Below the pieces are notes generated by a model. It was given only the letters and a program-made list of their open reading frames with translations. It searched no databases and was not told the DNA's origin. Of a stretch of 5,675 nucleotides of DNA, positions 4,011-5,675 are shown piece by piece (the stretch's first letter is position 1; each line of letters begins with the position of its first letter). Both the position numbers and the translations under genes were made by a program. Source of the stretch: Anaerolineales bacterium (GTDB lineage: Bacteria; Chloroflexota; Anaerolineae; UBA7937); assembly GCA_030593425.1 (NCBI GenBank), contig JAUVHF010000107.1:1-5675 (forward strand). The letters run 5' to 3'.

Positions 4011-5675
4011 ATGCCAGAATTCAAACTGGTTTCCGATTTCAGGCCTACCGGTGATCAGCCCCAAGCGATCCAGCAACTGTTAGAAGGCCTCAAAAACGGG
4101 TATAAACATCAGACTTTGTTGGGGGCCACGGGGACAGGCAAGACTTTCGCCATGGCCAACGTCATCGAACAGGTCCAGCGCCCCACACTGGTCATCGCCC
4201 ATAACAAGACCCTGGCGGCCCAACTCTATGCCGAGTTCAAGGAGTTCTTCCCCCATAACGCCGTAGCCTATTTCGTCAGTTATTACGACTACTACCAGCC
4301 AGAGGCCTACCTCCCCCGCACCGACACCTACATCCAGAAGGACGCCAGCATCAACGATGAGATCGACCGGCTAAGGCTGGCCGCCACCTCGGCTCTCTTC
4401 TCCCGCCGGGATGTGGTCATCGTGGCCTCCGTCTCCTGCATCTACGGCCTGGGCTCGCCGGAGGATTATGGCAAGGTGGTGGTCACCCTCAAGAAAGGGG
4501 AGATCCGCAACCGAGAGAAGGTCCTGCGTCACCTGGTGGACATCTACTACGAGCGGAACGACCTGGAACTGAGACGGGGCAAGTTCCGCGTGCGCGGTGA
4601 CACTCTGGAAATCCAACCCGCCTATGAGGAACTCGCCTACCGCATCGAGTTCTGGGGTGACCAGATAGAGCGGATGGTGGAGATAGACCCCCTCACCGGC
4701 GAGATCCTCATCGAAAGGGAGAGCATCAACATCTATCCGGCCAAGCATTTCATCACCCCCCAAGAACGGCTAGCCTTAGCCCTGGAGGATATAGAGAGGG
4801 AACTTGAGGAGCGGCTCTTTGAACTCAAGGCCCAAGATAAGATCCTGGAGGCCGCCCGACTGGAGCAGCGCACTAACTACGACCTAGAGATGCTGCGGGA
4901 GATCGGCTACTGTGCCGGGGTGGAGAACTACTCTCGACATCTGGCCCAAAGGGTCGCTGGCGTGCCGCCCTGGACCCTTCTCGACTACTACCCCGATGAC
5001 CTCCTCCTCATCGTCGACGAGTCCCATATGACCATCCCCCAACTGCACGGCATGTACCGCGGAGATCGCTCCCGGAAGGAGACCCTGGTAGATTATGGCT
5101 TCCGGCTCCCCTCGGCCCTAGATAACCGCCCCCTCAACTTTGAGGAGTTCGAAAAGCATATCTATCAGGTCATCTACACCTCGGCCACCCCGGGGCCCTA
5201 CGAGTTGGAGCATAGCGACCAGGTGGTGGAGCAGATCATCAGGCCCACCGGGCTGGTGGACCCCCAGGTGATAGTCAAGCCCACCCGGGGCCAGATCGAG
5301 GACCTCATCTACCAGATAAACGAGAGGGTGAAGCAGGGGCAGCGGGCCCTCGTGACCACCCTTACCAAGCGGATGGCGGAAGATTTGGCCGACTACCTGG
5401 CGGAGATGGGGATCAAAGTCCACTACCTCCACTCGGAGATATACACCATCGAGCGGGTGGAGATCCTCCGTGACCTACGATTCGGGGTATACGACGTAGT
5501 AGTGGGCATAAACCTGCTTCGAGAGGGGTTGGATCTGCCAGAAGTCTCTCTGGTAGCCATCCTGGACGCCGACAAGGAGGGGTTCTTGCGTTCCGAGCAG
5601 GCCCTCATCCAGACCACCGGCCGAGCGGCCCGCCACATAGACGGCACGGTCATCATGTACGCTGACGAGATGACC
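4011..5675 (+). CDS. uvrB: UvrABC system protein B, truncated by the window end
   Basis: UvrB is the damage-verifying subunit of nucleotide excision repair. It is loaded by UvrA and recruits the UvrC nuclease, using a helicase-like ATPase. The 555 residues present are in one frame from ATG 4011; the full protein is usually about 660-680, so the end of the helicase domain and the UVR (UvrC-binding) domain lie beyond the window. Visible landmarks in order are Walker A GATGTGKT (38-45), the TLAAQLYAEF motif, the damage-probing beta-hairpin SYYDYYQPEAYLPRTDTYI (from 90), VASVSCIYGLGSPEDY, the YERND/RGKFRVRGDTLEI region, DESH (336-339), 'YTSATPGPYE', 'VGINLLREGLDLPEVSLVAILDADKEGFLRS' and motif VI 'QTTGRAARH'. 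The ATG has a weak ribosome site (GAGAG, about 4000-4004). It is transcribed alone and divergently from the toxin-antitoxin module. Motif VI has T where I is usual. Confidence 0.97.
   Translation, partial: MPEFKLVSDFRPTGDQPQAIQQLLEGLKNGYKHQTLLGATGTGKTFAMANVIEQVQRPTLVIAHNKTLAAQLYAEFKEFFPHNAVAYFVSYYDYYQPEAYLPRTDTYIQKDASINDEIDRLRLAATSALFSRRDVVIVASVSCIYGLGSPEDYGKVVVTLKKGEIRNREKVLRHLVDIYYERNDLELRRGKFRVRGDTLEIQPAYEELAYRIEFWGDQIERMVEIDPLTGEILIERESINIYPAKHFITPQERLALALEDIERELEERLFELKAQDKILEAARLEQRTNYDLEMLREIGYCAGVENYSRHLAQRVAGVPPWTLLDYYPDDLLLIVDESHMTIPQLHGMYRGDRSRKETLVDYGFRLPSALDNRPLNFEEFEKHIYQVIYTSATPGPYELEHSDQVVEQIIRPTGLVDPQVIVKPTRGQIEDLIYQINERVKQGQRALVTTLTKRMAEDLADYLAEMGIKVHYLHSEIYTIERVEILRDLRFGVYDVVVGINLLREGLDLPEVSLVAILDADKEGFLRSEQALIQTTGRAARHIDGTVIMYADEMT

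Noticed and set aside
4371..5432. Two minus-strand open frames (4371-4763 and 5118-5432)
   Set aside because: Both are antisense to uvrB, which is unmistakable in the plus frame.

Overview
The window reads as an ordinary chromosomal stretch of a moderately GC-rich bacterium with tightly packed genes, carrying one small accessory module. Shine-Dalgarno sequences of the AGGAGG type and sigma70-type promoters are visible. A GAAC-N4-GTTC dyad, the LexA/SOS box type known from Gram-positive bacteria, lies at uvrB. Together with the UvrB sequence style and the mix of a phasin-like tail, a SIMPL protein and a DUF2007 protein, this fits a Gram-positive-like or Chloroflexota-type lineage. The assignment is tentative and rests on family style only.

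Layout: (1) 2-154 (+) is the C-terminal end of a phasin-like coiled-coil protein. (2) 176-858 (+) is a small apparent operon: a well-formed promoter (TTGACG-17-TACAAT), a TetR-type operator just after the predicted start point, a strikingly short TetR regulator (123 aa) and a DUF2007 protein, closed by a hairpin shared with the convergent gene. (3) 903-1661 (-) is an exported SIMPL/DUF541 protein. (4) 1816-2862 (+) is a PHP-domain metallo-phosphoesterase driven by a promoter with perfect -35 and -10 hexamers and divergent from the SIMPL gene. (5) 2983-3743 (-) is a two-gene toxin-antitoxin-like module: an excisionase-type HTH protein followed, with a 4-base GTGA overlap, by a PIN-domain ribonuclease. 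(6) 4011 to the window end (+) is uvrB, lacking only its C-terminal part, with promoter TAGACA-17-TATAAT and the SOS box at its start point.

How the parts work together: the tetR gene looks autoregulated, but its protein seems to have lost about 70 residues of the ligand-binding core in frame while keeping the DNA-binding and dimerisation ends. It could therefore be a ligand-blind mini-repressor or a decaying gene. The toxin-antitoxin module is wedged between PHP and uvrB. Its control region carries a perfect 8+8 inverted repeat and a run of 10-base direct repeats that also contain the antitoxin's ribosome binding site. uvrB appears to be under SOS control.

I see no rRNA, tRNA, CRISPR array, insertion sequence or replication origin. 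The most unusual signals are the shortened TetR and the layered repeats in front of the antitoxin gene. I do not see evidence of a wholly new multi-gene system.
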